Positions 41,949-51,978 are shown, counted from the first letter of the stretch. The stretch: 64,000 nucleotides of DNA from Streptomyces goshikiensis (GCF_014650555.1 NZ_BMVE01000004.1:558001-622000); one strand, 5' to 3'. The notes: generated from the letters alone by a model not told the origin. Program-made: numbers and translations.

Positions 41949-42931
41949 GCACCCCCGAATCGCACGAGCACGCCGAGCTTCCCCTCCTCGACGAGTCCAC
42001 AGGCGGCTGCGGCGACGACTGCGCCTGCGGCGAGGGCGAGGAGAGCGGCCTCGACCCGGCGCTGGCCCAGCTCCTCGCGGACGCGGGCCTGGACCCGGTG
42101 GAGGTCGAGGACATCGCGCACATGGCGATCTCCGAGGACCTGGACGGCGGGGTCGACGTGACCACCGTCGCCACCGTCCCCGAGGACGCCGTCGCCACCG
42201 CCGACTTCACGGCGCGCGAGGCGGGCACGGTCGCCGGCCTGCGGGTCGCCGAGGCCGTCCTGTCGGTCGTCTTCACCGACACGTTCGAGGTCGAGCGGCA
42301 CGTCGAGGACGGCGCCCGCGTCGAGGCCGGCCAGGTGCTGCTCTCGGTCCGGGCCCGTACCCGGGACCTGCTGACCGGCGAGCGCAGCGCGCTGAACCTG
42401 CTGTGCCTGATGTCGGGCATCGCGACGGCGACGCGCAAGTGGGCCGACGAGCTGGAGGGCACCAAGGCGAAGGTCCGCGACACCCGCAAGACCACGCCCG
42501 GGCTGCGCTGCCTGGAGAAGTACGCGGTCCGCTGCGGCGGCGGCGTCAACCACCGGATGTCGCTCTCGGACGCGGCGCTGGTCAAGGACAACCACGTGAT
42601 CGCCGCGGGCGGCGTCCGCGAGGCGTTCCAGGCCGTCCGCGAGCAGTTCCCGGACCTGGCCATCGAGGTCGAGGTGGACACCCTCCAGCAGGTCCGCGAG
42701 GCCCTGGAGGCGGGCGCCGACCTGATCCTGCTCGACAACTTCACGCCGATCGAGACCGAGGAGGCCGTCGCCCTGGTCCGCGGCCGCGCGGTGCTGGAGT
42801 CCTCGGGCCGCCTGACCGTGGCCAACGCCCGCGCCTACGCGGAGACGGGCGTCGACTACCTCGCGGTGGGCGGGCTCACCCACTCCTCCCCGATCCTGGA
42901 CATCGGCCTCGATCTGCGCGAGGCGGTGTAA
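41945..42931 (+). CDS. nadC: Nicotinate-nucleotide pyrophosphorylase (carboxylating)
   Basis: Quinolinate phosphoribosyltransferase making nicotinate mononucleotide. The 328-residue product has the core motifs EDLDGGVDVTT, GERSALNLLCLMSGIAT, RDTRKTTPGLRCLEKYAVRCGGGVNHR, LVKDNHVI and EVEVDTLQQ, ending at GGLTHSSPILDIGL. The first 40 residues are an acidic extension with the cysteine cluster GGCGDDCACGEGEE, absent from E. coli NadC. GTG 41945 overlaps the nadB stop as GTGA. Confidence 0.96.
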   Translation: MSTPESHEHAELPLLDESTGGCGDDCACGEGEESGLDPALAQLLADAGLDPVEVEDIAHMAISEDLDGGVDVTTVATVPEDAVATADFTAREAGTVAGLRVAEAVLSVVFTDTFEVERHVEDGARVEAGQVLLSVRARTRDLLTGERSALNLLCLMSGIATATRKWADELEGTKAKVRDTRKTTPGLRCLEKYAVRCGGGVNHRMSLSDAALVKDNHVIAAGGVREAFQAVREQFPDLAIEVEVDTLQQVREALEAGADLILLDNFTPIETEEAVALVRGRAVLESSGRLTVANARAYAETGVDYLAVGGLTHSSPILDIGLDLREAV

Positions 42932-42934
42932 CCC

Positions 42935-43744
42935 GTGCTCCTCACCATCGACGTGGGCAACACCCACACGGTCCTGGGCCTGTTCGACGGTGACGAGATC
43001 GTCGAGCACTGGCGCGTCTCCACCGACCCGCGCAGGACGGCCGACGAGATGGCCGTCCTGATGCAGGGCCTGATGGGCATGCACCCGATGCTCGGCAACG
43101 AGCTGGGCGACGGCATCCACGGCATCGCGATCTGCGCGACGGTGCCGTCCGTCCTGCACGAGCTGCGCGAGGTCACCCGCCGCTACTACGGCGACGTCCC
43201 CGCGGTGCTCGTGGAGCCGGGCATCAAGACGGGCGTCCCGATCCTCATGGACAACCCGAAGGAGGTCGGCGCGGACCGCATCATCAACGCGGTCGCGGCC
43301 GTCGAGCTCTACGGCGGCCCCGCGATCGTCGTCGACTTCGGCACGGCGACCACCTTCGACGCGGTCTCCGCCAAGGGCGAATACGTGGGCGGGGTGATCT
43401 CCCCGGGCATCGAGATCTCCATGGAGGCCCTCGGCGTACGGGGCGCCCAGCTGCGCAAGATCGAGCTGGCCCGGCCGCGCAACGTGATCGGCAAGTCCAC
43501 GGTCGAGGCGATGCAGGCGGGCGTGGTCTACGGGTTCGCCGGGCAGGTCGACGGGATCGTGACCCGGATGGCGAAGGAGCTGGCGGGCGCGCAGGGCGAC
43601 CCGGACGACGTCCGCGTCATCGCCACCGGCGGCCTCGCGCCGATCGTGCTCGGCGAGGCCTCGGTCATCGACGACCACGAGCCCTGGCTGACGCTGATCG
43701 GGCTGCGGCTGGTCTACGAGCGCAACGTGCCCAACTTCGAGTGA
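42935..43744 (+). CDS. coaX: Type III pantothenate kinase
   Basis: Phosphorylates pantothenate, first step of CoA synthesis, without feedback inhibition by CoA and with a need for a monovalent cation. The 269-residue product has the ASKHA signatures LLTIDVGNTHTVLGLF, RRTADEMAVLM, GVPILMDNPKEVGADRIINAVAA and VVDFGTATTFD with the catalytic aspartate. GTG 42935 is three bases after nadC. With panC in the same operon it supplies CoA precursors. A perfect palindrome ends the operon. Confidence 0.96.
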   Translation: MLLTIDVGNTHTVLGLFDGDEIVEHWRVSTDPRRTADEMAVLMQGLMGMHPMLGNELGDGIHGIAICATVPSVLHELREVTRRYYGDVPAVLVEPGIKTGVPILMDNPKEVGADRIINAVAAVELYGGPAIVVDFGTATTFDAVSAKGEYVGGVISPGIEISMEALGVRGAQLRKIELARPRNVIGKSTVEAMQAGVVYGFAGQVDGIVTRMAKELAGAQGDPDDVRVIATGGLAPIVLGEASVIDDHEPWLTLIGLRLVYERNVPNFE

Positions 43745-43760
43745 CCGACGGCCCCGTCTC

Positions 43761-43792
43761 CCGGCCCCGGCCCCCGCGGGGGCCGGGGCCGG
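43761..43792. terminator. 32-bp perfect palindrome between convergent genes
   Basis: Every base from 43761 to 43792 is part of a perfect palindrome of alternating CCGG and C/G runs with GC at its centre. It lies 17 bases after the coaX stop and five bases before the stop of the convergent gene at 43797, so it should terminate both transcripts. Confidence 0.88.
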
Positions 43793-43796
43793 TCCG

Positions 43797-44108
43797 TCAT
43801 ACGGGCGGCCTGCCCGGGGTGGGCGTCGGCGCGGGACTGGGCAGCGGCGGGCCCGGGTTGGGCGGCTGCTCCGGGTAACCGGGGTTGCGGTGCTTGTCCA
43901 TGGTCACCCTGTCCCAGGTGAGCCCGTAGACGCCCAGCGGCGGGAACAGCTCGACGCGCACCGGGTAGCCCTGCTCGGCGCAGGAGGCGCACAGCAGGTC
44001 GCGCCGGGCGCCGCGGGACGCCGTACGGGCGGCCTGTACCGGCTCCCGCCAACAGGCCTCGCAGGTCACGACGTCCGTCACGGTGGTCTCGAACTCGGCT
44101 GTGATCAC
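43797..44108 (-). CDS. Hypothetical protein with cysteine pairs
   Basis: A 103-residue protein: VVTCEACWREPVQAAR and DLLCASCAEQGYPVRVELFPP give a CX2C ... CX2C arrangement about 28 residues apart, consistent with a zinc knuckle. A Pro-rich tail follows (PPNPGPPLPSPAPTPTPG). Starts at GTG 44108, ten bases after the stop of the upstream gene on the same strand, so the two form a small operon. No family recognised. Confidence 0.7.
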   Translation of the reverse strand: MITAEFETTVTDVVTCEACWREPVQAARTASRGARRDLLCASCAEQGYPVRVELFPPLGVYGLTWDRVTMDKHRNPGYPEQPPNPGPPLPSPAPTPTPGRPPV

Positions 44109-44118
44109 TCGCTCGACC

Positions 44119-44451
44119 TCACTTCGACCGGGGTGCTCGGGGGGTTCGGGGTGCGCGGGGGGTGCGGGGCGTGCGGGGTGAATCCGGCTGCCGGGCGCCG
44201 TCCTTGTCGATCTCGACGTCGATCTCGACCCAGACCGTCTCGGCGCCGCCGCCGACGCGCTCGTGGCCGAACCGGGCCCCCGCGGCCAGCGCGCCGAGCA
44301 GCGCCGCGTGCGCGGCCGCGGCCAGCTCGCCGGGCAGGTCCGCCTCGATCCGGATGCGGTCGCACGTCGCCTCGATACGGGTCTCGGCGCCGCCGAGCGC
44401 CGCGCTGAGCAGGGCGGCGAGGGCCGCTGCTTGTGTCTCGGCGGAACACAC
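44119..44451 (-). CDS. Hypothetical alpha/beta protein with basic repeat tail
   Basis: A 110-residue protein: CSAETQAAALAALLSAALGGAETRIEATCDRIRIEADL, then AAAHAALLGALAAGARFGHERV and VWVEIDVEIDKDG. The last 20 residues are repeats of the kind PRTPRTPRAPR, a basic tail that could bind nucleic acid or membrane. GTG 44451 is preceded by GGGGGAC. No family recognised; co-directional with the gene at 43797. Confidence 0.65.
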   Translation of the reverse strand: MCSAETQAAALAALLSAALGGAETRIEATCDRIRIEADLPGELAAAAHAALLGALAAGARFGHERVGGGAETVWVEIDVEIDKDGARQPDSPRTPRTPRAPRTPRAPRSK

Positions 44452-44518
44452 GGGTCCCCCTCAGGGCGAGCTCAGGGCGAGCGGTCGGTCACCCGTCGTG
44501 ATGCTGAACAGTCAGCTT

Positions 44519-44533
44519 TAACCTGATGGGTTA
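44519..44533. promoter_or_regulatory. Inverted repeat upstream of the GntR-type gene
   Basis: TAACC, five bases, GGTTA at 44519-44533, flanked on both sides by the direct repeat AGCTTT. It is 51 bases before ATG 44584 and 68 bases from the divergent GTG 44451. GntR/HutC regulators usually bind such short dyads in their own promoters, so this is the likely autoregulatory operator. Confidence 0.5.
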
Positions 44534-44583
44534 GCTTTGTCAACGTCGGCCAACGTAGGACAGACGTGTACAGGACGGCCCAA

Positions 44584-45333
44584 ATGCCCCGTGAAACCTC
44601 GTACTTGCAGGTGTTCGAGTCGATCCGGGCCCGCGTCGAAGCGGGGGAGTGGGCGGTCGGCGACAAACTCCCGTCCCGGGCGCGCTTCGCCCGCGAGTAC
44701 GCCGTCGGACAGAGCGTCACCCAGCGCGCGATGGAGCGGCTGATCATCGAGGGCTTCCTCGAAGGGCGCGCCGGTTCCGGCACCTACGTCCGCACCCCGC
44801 GCCGCCGGATGCGGATGCTCCGCACCCGCCGCAGCGATCCGCGCGCCGGCAGCCCCTTCCGTACCGAGAGCACCGTGCACGGCCTGGCCGGAACCTGGGA
44901 CTCCAAGACCGACGCCCGGGTTCCCGCGCCCGAGCGGATCGCCGAACGCCTCGCGATCGCGCCCGGCGACCCCTGCGTCCTGACGCGCTACGAGTTCATG
45001 GCCGACGGCAGCCCCGTCGAACTCTCCGAGTCCTGGGAGCCGCTGGCCGTCACCGAGGGCACCGCGATCGTCCTGCCCGAGGTCGGCGAACTGCGCGGCG
45101 CCGGCGTCGTCGCGCGCATGCGGTCCATCGGCGTCACGGTGACCAACGTGCTGGAGGTCCCCCGCCCGTCCCGCGCCACCCAGGTTCAGGCCAACCTGCT
45201 CGGCATCAGCGTCGGTGACCTGATCACGGAGATCGAGCGCACCTACTTCGACGCCGACGGACGCCCGGTGGAGACCGCCGACCTCGTGGTCCCCGACGCC
45301 CGCTACGAGATCGCGTACACCTTTCCCGTCTAG
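44584..45333 (+). CDS. GntR family regulator, HutC subfamily
   Basis: A 249-residue regulator. The N-terminal winged helix (ETSYLQVFESIRARVEAGEWAVGDKLPSRARFAREYAVGQSVTQRAMERLIIEGFLEGRAGSGTYV) is followed by a UTRA ligand-binding domain from about residue 85 (IAERLAIAPGDPCVLTRYEFMADGSPVELSESWEPL; GDLITEIERTYFDADGRPVETADLVVP). I take ATG 44584 with AGGA about nine bases upstream; GTG 44566 is possible. The ligand is unknown and no transport or metabolic operon is attached. Confidence 0.92.
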   Translation: MPRETSYLQVFESIRARVEAGEWAVGDKLPSRARFAREYAVGQSVTQRAMERLIIEGFLEGRAGSGTYVRTPRRRMRMLRTRRSDPRAGSPFRTESTVHGLAGTWDSKTDARVPAPERIAERLAIAPGDPCVLTRYEFMADGSPVELSESWEPLAVTEGTAIVLPEVGELRGAGVVARMRSIGVTVTNVLEVPRPSRATQVQANLLGISVGDLITEIERTYFDADGRPVETADLVVPDARYEIAYTFPV

Positions 45334-45358
45334 CAGGGCGGCCCGGGAAGCATGTGAT

Positions 45359-45370
45359 TTTCCGCGGAAA
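45359..45370. promoter_or_regulatory. 12-bp perfect palindrome upstream of the DUF397 gene
   Basis: TTTCCGCGGAAA at 45359-45370, 88 bases before the DUF397 start and 26 after the GntR-type stop. It could be an operator for an unknown regulator. No hairpin-terminator character, since the stem has no loop. Confidence 0.35.
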
Positions 45371-45457
45371 TGACCTGATCGGGTCCGTCCGGGGGTTACC
45401 GTCGCCCACGGAACCACCGCGACCCCGCGCGCGCCCGCGACCGGAGGAGAGAACACC

Positions 45458-45643
45458 ATGACCGCTGCGACCGACTGGCAGAAGTCCTCGTTCTGCGGCG
45501 AGGGGGAGGCCTGTGTGTACGTCTCCTCCTCGCCCGGCTCCCTCGTCCGGGTCGCCGACCGGGTCGACCCGGCGCACCTCGTGATGGCCACCACCCAGGC
45601 CGCCTGGACCGACTTCCTGCGGGCGGTCAAGGAAGCCGGCTGA
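45458..45643 (+). CDS. DUF397 domain protein
   Basis: A 61-residue protein with the DUF397 pattern WQKSSFCGEGEACVYVSSSPGSLVRVADRVDP and a closing AWTDFLRAVKEAG. Such proteins are often encoded beside an XRE-type regulator or abi-like gene as small antagonists in actinomycetes; here there is no XRE partner, only a GntR-type gene upstream. ATG 45458 follows CCGGAGGAGAG, a strong ribosome-binding site. Confidence 0.88.
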   Translation: MTAATDWQKSSFCGEGEACVYVSSSPGSLVRVADRVDPAHLVMATTQAAWTDFLRAVKEAG

Positions 45644-45769
45644 CGCGGCGGCCGGCGACCCGGCGCGCGGCGGCCCGCGGGCCGGCCCCGGCGGCCGACT
45701 GGGCGTACCGCCGCGCCGCGCGCAGCCCACTTCGGGGGATTTTGTCCGATTAGCGCGTATCTTCGGCCC

Positions 45770-46381
45770 ATGCCCACGCCCTACGGATCCCGCGGCGGCA
45801 TGGCGTTCAGCGCCGCTGAGCTGCACGTGCTCAGGCGTTCGCTCGCCCACGCCCTTCAGTCCTCCACGGCCCCCCTGGCGGCCGCCGAGGTTTCGGACTG
45901 CCTGCGCCTCGCGCAGACGGTGGACGAGGCGGTCCGGGAGGCGGGGCGGCTCAGAGAGTTCCTCCTCGCGGACCTGGCCCGCTACCGGGGTGCGCTGCCC
46001 GGCAGCCTCTCCGGCTACCTGGAGCTCCTCCAGGACGCCCTGGCGGCCGGCTACGAGCCGGTGCCCGACGATCTCGCCGCCCTGCGCGCGCTCCGCGCCA
46101 ACGCGGTCGCCGCCGCGCTGCTGGAGCGCGCCCAGATCGTCGCGGAGCGCTCCGTACGCCGCAGGCTCTCGACCACCCCGGCGCCCCGGACCAGACTGCT
46201 GGCCCTGGCGGGCGGCAAGGAAGAGAGCCCGGCCGAGGAGCCCAAGCCCGAACCGAAGCCCGCGCCGCGCCCCGCGCCGCAGCCGGCGCACCCGGAGAAG
46301 CCCATTCCGACGCCCGGCGAGGTGTTCCCGCCGCGCCGCAAGCCCACCCCGCCCCCGAAGGCCGGGCGCGCCGCCGGGTAG
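45770..46381 (+). CDS. Hypothetical protein with proline-rich tail
   Basis: A 203-residue protein. Residues 10-130 are helical (FSAAELHVLRRSLAHALQSS, DCLRLAQTVDEAVREAGRLREFLLADLARYRGALPGSLSGYLELLQDALAAGYEP), followed by RRLSTTPAPRTRLLAL and a 55-residue tail of Lys/Pro/Ala repeats. No catalytic motif or signal peptide. Conserved in streptomycetes as far as I recall, function unknown. ATG 45770; a TATCTTC stretch just upstream may hold a -10 element. Confidence 0.75.
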   Translation: MPTPYGSRGGMAFSAAELHVLRRSLAHALQSSTAPLAAAEVSDCLRLAQTVDEAVREAGRLREFLLADLARYRGALPGSLSGYLELLQDALAAGYEPVPDDLAALRALRANAVAAALLERAQIVAERSVRRRLSTTPAPRTRLLALAGGKEESPAEEPKPEPKPAPRPAPQPAHPEKPIPTPGEVFPPRRKPTPPPKAGRAAG

Positions 46382-46395
46382 CTAGGCTGGGGGGC

Positions 46396-46563
46396 ATGGA
46401 CTACGTCTCCGCGCTCGTGCCCCCCGTCGTGATGGCCGTGTTCTTCATCGCCCTCGTCATGACGATCGTGAAGAGCCAGGGCGGCGCCAACAAGGCCAAG
46501 GAAGACGCGGCGGTGGACGCCGTGCTCGCGAGCGCCGAGTCCGCCCGCCAGCCGCAGAAGTAG
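46396..46563 (+). CDS. Small single-pass membrane protein
   Basis: A 55-residue protein with one membrane segment (SALVPPVVMAVFFIALVMTIV) and a charged cytoplasmic tail (KSQGGANKAKEDAAVDAVLASAESARQPQK). ATG 46396 is preceded by GGGGGGC and by TAGGCT at 46383-46388; if that is the -10 element, the transcript begins almost at the ATG and is leaderless. A strong terminator follows. It is too short for most ORF callers, but the bias and context support it. Confidence 0.75.
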   Translation: MDYVSALVPPVVMAVFFIALVMTIVKSQGGANKAKEDAAVDAVLASAESARQPQK

Positions 46564-46614
46564 CCGCGGCAGCAGCCGCGGTTGAAGCCGGGGCCGCACG
46601 CCCTCCGACCTGAT

Positions 46615-46637
46615 CGGGGGCGGCGCCCCCGGTTTTT
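46615..46637 (+). terminator. Rho-independent terminator with T-run
   Basis: Seven-bp GC stem (46615-46621 with 46625-46631), three-base loop, followed by TTTTT at 46633-46637. It ends the small membrane-protein transcript and separates it from the BlaI-type gene. One of the few hairpins here with a canonical T-tract. A second small stem is at 46564-46581. Confidence 0.88.
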
Positions 46638-46674
46638 GTTGCGCCTTGCCGCGCGAATGGCCGGGCAATTCCGT

Positions 46675-46699
46675 ACAACTCGCACTATCGTGCTGTTGT
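46675..46699. promoter_or_regulatory. Imperfect dyad at the BlaI-type gene start
   Basis: GCAC, TATC, GTGC at 46682-46693, flanked by ACAAC at 46675-46679 and GTTGT at 46695-46699, overlapping the GTG start at 46698. BlaI/MecI/CopY-type repressors bind such dyads in their own promoters. TATCGT within it may be the -10 element, which would make the mRNA leaderless and the operator fully promoter-blocking. Confidence 0.5.
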
Positions 46700-47129
46700 G
46701 CCTCGCCCCTTGGGAGAACTCGAAGACGCGGTCATGACGCGGGTGTGGCAGTGGAACCGCCCGGTCACTGTTCGTGAAGTCCTGGAAGACCTCCAGCAGG
46801 AACGGTCCATCGCGTACACCACGGTCATGACCGTTATGGACAATCTCCATCAGAAGGGCTGGGTCCGCCGGGAAGCCGAAGGCCGCGCCTATCGATATAC
46901 GGCGGTCTCCACCCGCGCCGCCTACTCGGCCGCACTGATGAACGAAGCGTGGTCGAGGAGCGACAACCCCGCGGCCGCTCTCGTCGCCTTCTTCGGCATG
47001 ATGTCGGCGGAACAGCGCGAAGCCCTACGGGACGCCATCCGTATCGTCGGCCATGACGGCGAAGCCCCCCCGCCGGCCGCCGAGGCGGAAGAGGACTCCG
47101 CCGGGCACGGGCCCGAGCCGGGGCGATAG
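46698..47129 (+). CDS. BlaI/MecI family transcriptional regulator
   Basis: A 143-residue winged-helix repressor: LGELEDAVMTRVWQWNRPVTVREVLEDLQQERSIAYTTVMTVMDNLHQKGWVRREAEGRAYRYTAVSTRAAYSAALM. The dimerisation helix is around FGMMSAEQREALRDAI and the C terminus is acidic. The usual partner, a BlaR-type M56 sensor protease, is not adjacent, as with many streptomycete BlaI homologues. GTG 46698 lies within the candidate operator. Targets unknown. Confidence 0.92.
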   Translation: MPRPLGELEDAVMTRVWQWNRPVTVREVLEDLQQERSIAYTTVMTVMDNLHQKGWVRREAEGRAYRYTAVSTRAAYSAALMNEAWSRSDNPAAALVAFFGMMSAEQREALRDAIRIVGHDGEAPPPAAEAEEDSAGHGPEPGR

Positions 47130-47138
47130 CGTCCGGGC

Positions 47139-47669
47139 ATGGGTGAGATTTCCGCGCCAGACGCAAAATCAGTGACGATCCGCCGCGCGCGCACCGGTGA
47201 TGTTCCCGCGCTGCGCCGCCTGCTCGACCAGTACGTACAGCAGCGGATCCTGCTCGACAAAGCCCCCGTGGTCCTTTACGAGGACATCCAGGAGTTCTGG
47301 GTCGCGGAACGCGACTCCGACGGGCAAGTGGTCGGCTGCGGCGCTCTCCACGTGATGTGGGAAGACCTCGCCGAAGTCCGCACTCTCGCGGTCGACCGCG
47401 AGAGCAAGGGCGCCGGCGTGGGCCACCAGGTGCTGGCTCAGTTGTTGGAGACGGCCCGCCTCGTCGGGGTCAGCCGGGTTTTCTGCCTGACCTTCGAAGT
47501 GGACTTCTTCACCAAGCACGGCTTCGTCGAGATCGGCGAGACCCCGGTCGAGACCGATGTCTACATGGAGCTCCTGCGTTCCTATGACGAGGGCGTCGCC
47601 GAGTTCCTCGGTCTCGAACGAGTGAAGCCGAACACCTTGGGCAACAGCCGGATGCTTCTGCACCTGTGA
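47139..47669 (+). CDS. ArgA-like amino-acid N-acetyltransferase (GNAT)
   Basis: A 176-residue GNAT protein close to the short N-acetylglutamate synthase of mycobacteria: VTIRRARTGDVPALRRLLDQYVQQRILLDK, EDIQEFWVAE, VVGCGALHVMWEDLAEVRTLAVDRESKGAGVGHQVLAQLL with the acetyl-CoA loop, LTFEVDFFTKHGFVEI and the end KPNTLGNSRMLLHL. It probably acetylates glutamate to begin arginine synthesis in addition to or instead of ArgJ. It starts ten bases after the BlaI-type stop. Confidence 0.9.
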   Translation: MGEISAPDAKSVTIRRARTGDVPALRRLLDQYVQQRILLDKAPVVLYEDIQEFWVAERDSDGQVVGCGALHVMWEDLAEVRTLAVDRESKGAGVGHQVLAQLLETARLVGVSRVFCLTFEVDFFTKHGFVEIGETPVETDVYMELLRSYDEGVAEFLGLERVKPNTLGNSRMLLHL

Positions 47670-47834
47670 TCGATGGCACGGGCTTTTCCCGGGCTCCGCG
47701 CACCTGTGACCTATGTCCGAATCGCGCACGTTTCCCGCCCTGTTGTGATCCTGAACCTCTCGCCGGGGGTTTGTGTTTTCCAGGCAAAAGCGGTTTCCTT
47801 TCCGCGTACTGCATTTTCGATGAAAGGAAATCCG

Positions 47835-48170
47835 GTGGCACAGAAGGTTCAGGTCCTTCTTGTCGACGACCTCGACGGCGGCGAGGCGGACGAGACCGTG
47901 ACGTTCGCTCTGGACGGCAAGACCTACGAGATCGACCTCACCACCGCCAACGCTGAAAAGCTCCGCGGTCTGCTCGACCCGTACACCAAGGGCGGCCGCC
48001 GCACCGGTGGGCGCGCTTCCACCGGCCGTGCCAAGGGCCGGGCCGCCGCGGCGTCCGGCAACCCGGACACCGCCGAGATCCGCGCCTGGGCGAAGTCCCA
48101 GGGCATGAGCGTCAACGACCGCGGGCGCGTCCCGCAGGAGATCCGCGAGGCCTACGAGAACCGGGCCTGA
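47835..48170 (+). CDS. lsr2: Nucleoid-associated protein Lsr2
   Basis: Actinobacterial H-NS-like protein that coats AT-rich, often horizontally acquired DNA and silences specialised-metabolite clusters. The 111-residue product begins VAQKVQVLLVDDLDGGEADETVTFALDGKTYEIDL (dimerisation domain), then a basic Gly/Arg linker, then the DNA-binding IRAWAKSQGMSVNDRGRVPQEI with the RGR minor-groove hook. GTG 47835 has AAAGGA upstream. The upstream 165 bases are AT-richer than the surroundings, typical of lsr2 autoregulation. Confidence 0.96.
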   Translation: MAQKVQVLLVDDLDGGEADETVTFALDGKTYEIDLTTANAEKLRGLLDPYTKGGRRTGGRASTGRAKGRAAAASGNPDTAEIRAWAKSQGMSVNDRGRVPQEIREAYENRA

Positions 48171-48823
48171 CCCGGCAGGGCCTGACCCGGCCGGCCCGTG
48201 AAGGGCCCGGCCACGGCGCTCCGCGGGGGCGTCCGGCGCCTCAGCCGCGCCCGGTGGCATTCCGTCGCCGCCGCGGCGACCAGGCGGACGAGATCGGCTC
48301 CGGTGCTCGCGCGCCCGGGACCGGCCAGGGCGGGCAGCAGTGCCTCGCACCCCTGCTCGGGGGGCCGCAGCCACACGGCGGCTCCCCGGGGACTCCCCTG
48401 CGCCCCGGGGCTTCCCGGCGGCACCGGGGCGGTGATCCGGCCTCCCGTCCCCAGGGCGGCGAGATCCAGGGCGACCCCGCCCCACTCCAGCCAGTCGAGC
48501 AGCCCGTCCAGTTCCTCCGCGCTCCCCGGAGCCACCAGGAACCGCATCCGGCGGCCCATGAGGGCCACCGGGCCCGTGGCGACCGGCCGGCGCAGCAGCT
48601 GTCCTCCGGCGTCGGACGGCAGCTCCAGCACGTCGAACCGCGTCCCGGTCGCCAGCTGTCCGGGCGGCCCTCCCAGGAGGCTCCAGCCGAGCTCCCGCCC
48701 GTACCAGCGGGCGTAGGCCCCGTCCGGCGCCCCGGCCGCTCCGCGCGGCCCCCCGGGAGCGCTCCGCGGCGGCGGGACGGTGGCGGAGGGAACGGGAGCG
48801 AGGGGCGGCACGTTGACAGCCAT
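48152..48823 (-). CDS. SCO3374 family protein (primase-polymerase N-terminal-like)
   Basis: A 223-residue protein that converges on lsr2 and overlaps its end by 19 bases. It has the pattern of the bifunctional primase-polymerase N-terminal domain: WYGRELGWSLLGGPPGQLATGTRFDVLELPSDAGGQLLRRPV, MRFLVAPGSAEELDGLLDWLEWGGVALDLAALGTGGRI and AAVWLRPPEQGCEALLPAL. The catalytic acidic triad of active prim-pols is not obvious, so it may be non-enzymatic. Always near lsr2/clpC in streptomycetes as I recall. ATG 48823. Confidence 0.85.
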   Translation of the reverse strand: MAVNVPPLAPVPSATVPPPRSAPGGPRGAAGAPDGAYARWYGRELGWSLLGGPPGQLATGTRFDVLELPSDAGGQLLRRPVATGPVALMGRRMRFLVAPGSAEELDGLLDWLEWGGVALDLAALGTGGRITAPVPPGSPGAQGSPRGAAVWLRPPEQGCEALLPALAGPGRASTGADLVRLVAAAATECHRARLRRRTPPRSAVAGPFTGRPGQALPGQARFS

Positions 48824-48928
48824 GTCCGGAGCAACTCCCGAAACGCCACAGGGTTACGCACCGCACCGTCCTCGATACGGAACGTAAACATCCGCGAGCC
48901 GGGTGTCCCACATTCGAGACGGAAGCGT

Positions 48929-48945
48929 GTTCGCCCTTAGCGGAG
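48929..48945 (+). promoter_or_regulatory. ClgR-like operator 1
   Basis: GTTCGCCCTTAGCGGAG: GTTCGCC, four bases, GCG. ClgR activates clp and lon promoters in Streptomyces through a GTTCGC-type half followed by GCG, and clpC1 is a known target. The box is 330 bases from clpC and about 106 from the divergent gene. Confidence 0.6.
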
Positions 48946-49034
48946 GGAACCGGGGCTGAGAGCATGGAGTGTCAGTGCTTACGGGTAAGACATTCCTAGT
49001 GGTACGGGGCGACACGCTGATTTGAGCGCCTTCC

Positions 49035-49048
49035 GTTCGCCATCGGCG
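49035..49048 (+). promoter_or_regulatory. ClgR-like operator 2
   Basis: GTTCGCCATCGGCG has the same GTTCGCC, four bases, GCG layout as the box at 48929. It is 226 bases upstream of clpC. Two boxes of equal spacing in one intergenic region make chance less likely. Confidence 0.5.
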
Positions 49049-49274
49049 TACACCTGTGACGGGTATCTGCCTGGCCTGCGGGAACATCGTCTCGCACCAT
49101 CGGGTTGGAGCAGTTGTCGGCTCTTCAAGCCGGTTTTCCCTACCGATGTCGGGGTGAGCCGCGAGCGGATGTCGGCAGTTGGAATGAGCTGTCCCGCCCC
49201 GCGGGACTAGCATGCGGAAGGACAGGGCGGGGACCGACCCCGAACTGCCCGACCGCTCTGAGGAGCGATAAACG

Positions 49275-51800
<2,526 letters not shown>

Positions 51801-51836
51801 GCGCGCGCTGAGCGCCGGTCGCTCGTAGCGGTACAG

Positions 51837-51880
51837 AAGGGGCGGCCCCGGAACCGAAAGGCTCCGGGGCCGCCCCTTTT
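51837..51880 (+). terminator. Strong intrinsic terminator after clpC
   Basis: Perfect 16-bp stem (51837-51852 with 51863-51878) with a ten-base loop that holds GAAA, followed by a four-T run. It stands 36 bases after the clpC stop. Confidence 0.92.
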
Positions 51881-51978
51881 CGTGTGCCCCGGGGCTGTGC
51901 TCCAGCGGCGCCGGGGCTGCCGCACGGGCTCCCGAAGGGGCCTCCGCAGGGGCCTCCGCCGGTGACAAGCCGCACAGG

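Larger units (their letters stand above)
48824..49274. promoter_or_regulatory. 450-base intergenic regulatory region upstream of clpC
   Basis: No credible gene is seen on either strand. The stretch contains two ClgR-like boxes, an inverted repeat CTTAC-GG-GTAAG at 48978-48989, and the GAGGAGC ribosome-binding site of clpC at 49260. It presumably holds the promoters of clpC and, at its left end, that of the divergent SCO3374-family gene. Confidence 0.7.

Noticed and set aside
44566..44583. GTG 44566 as start of the GntR-type gene
   Set aside because: AGGA is better spaced to ATG 44584, and family members begin close to the winged helix.
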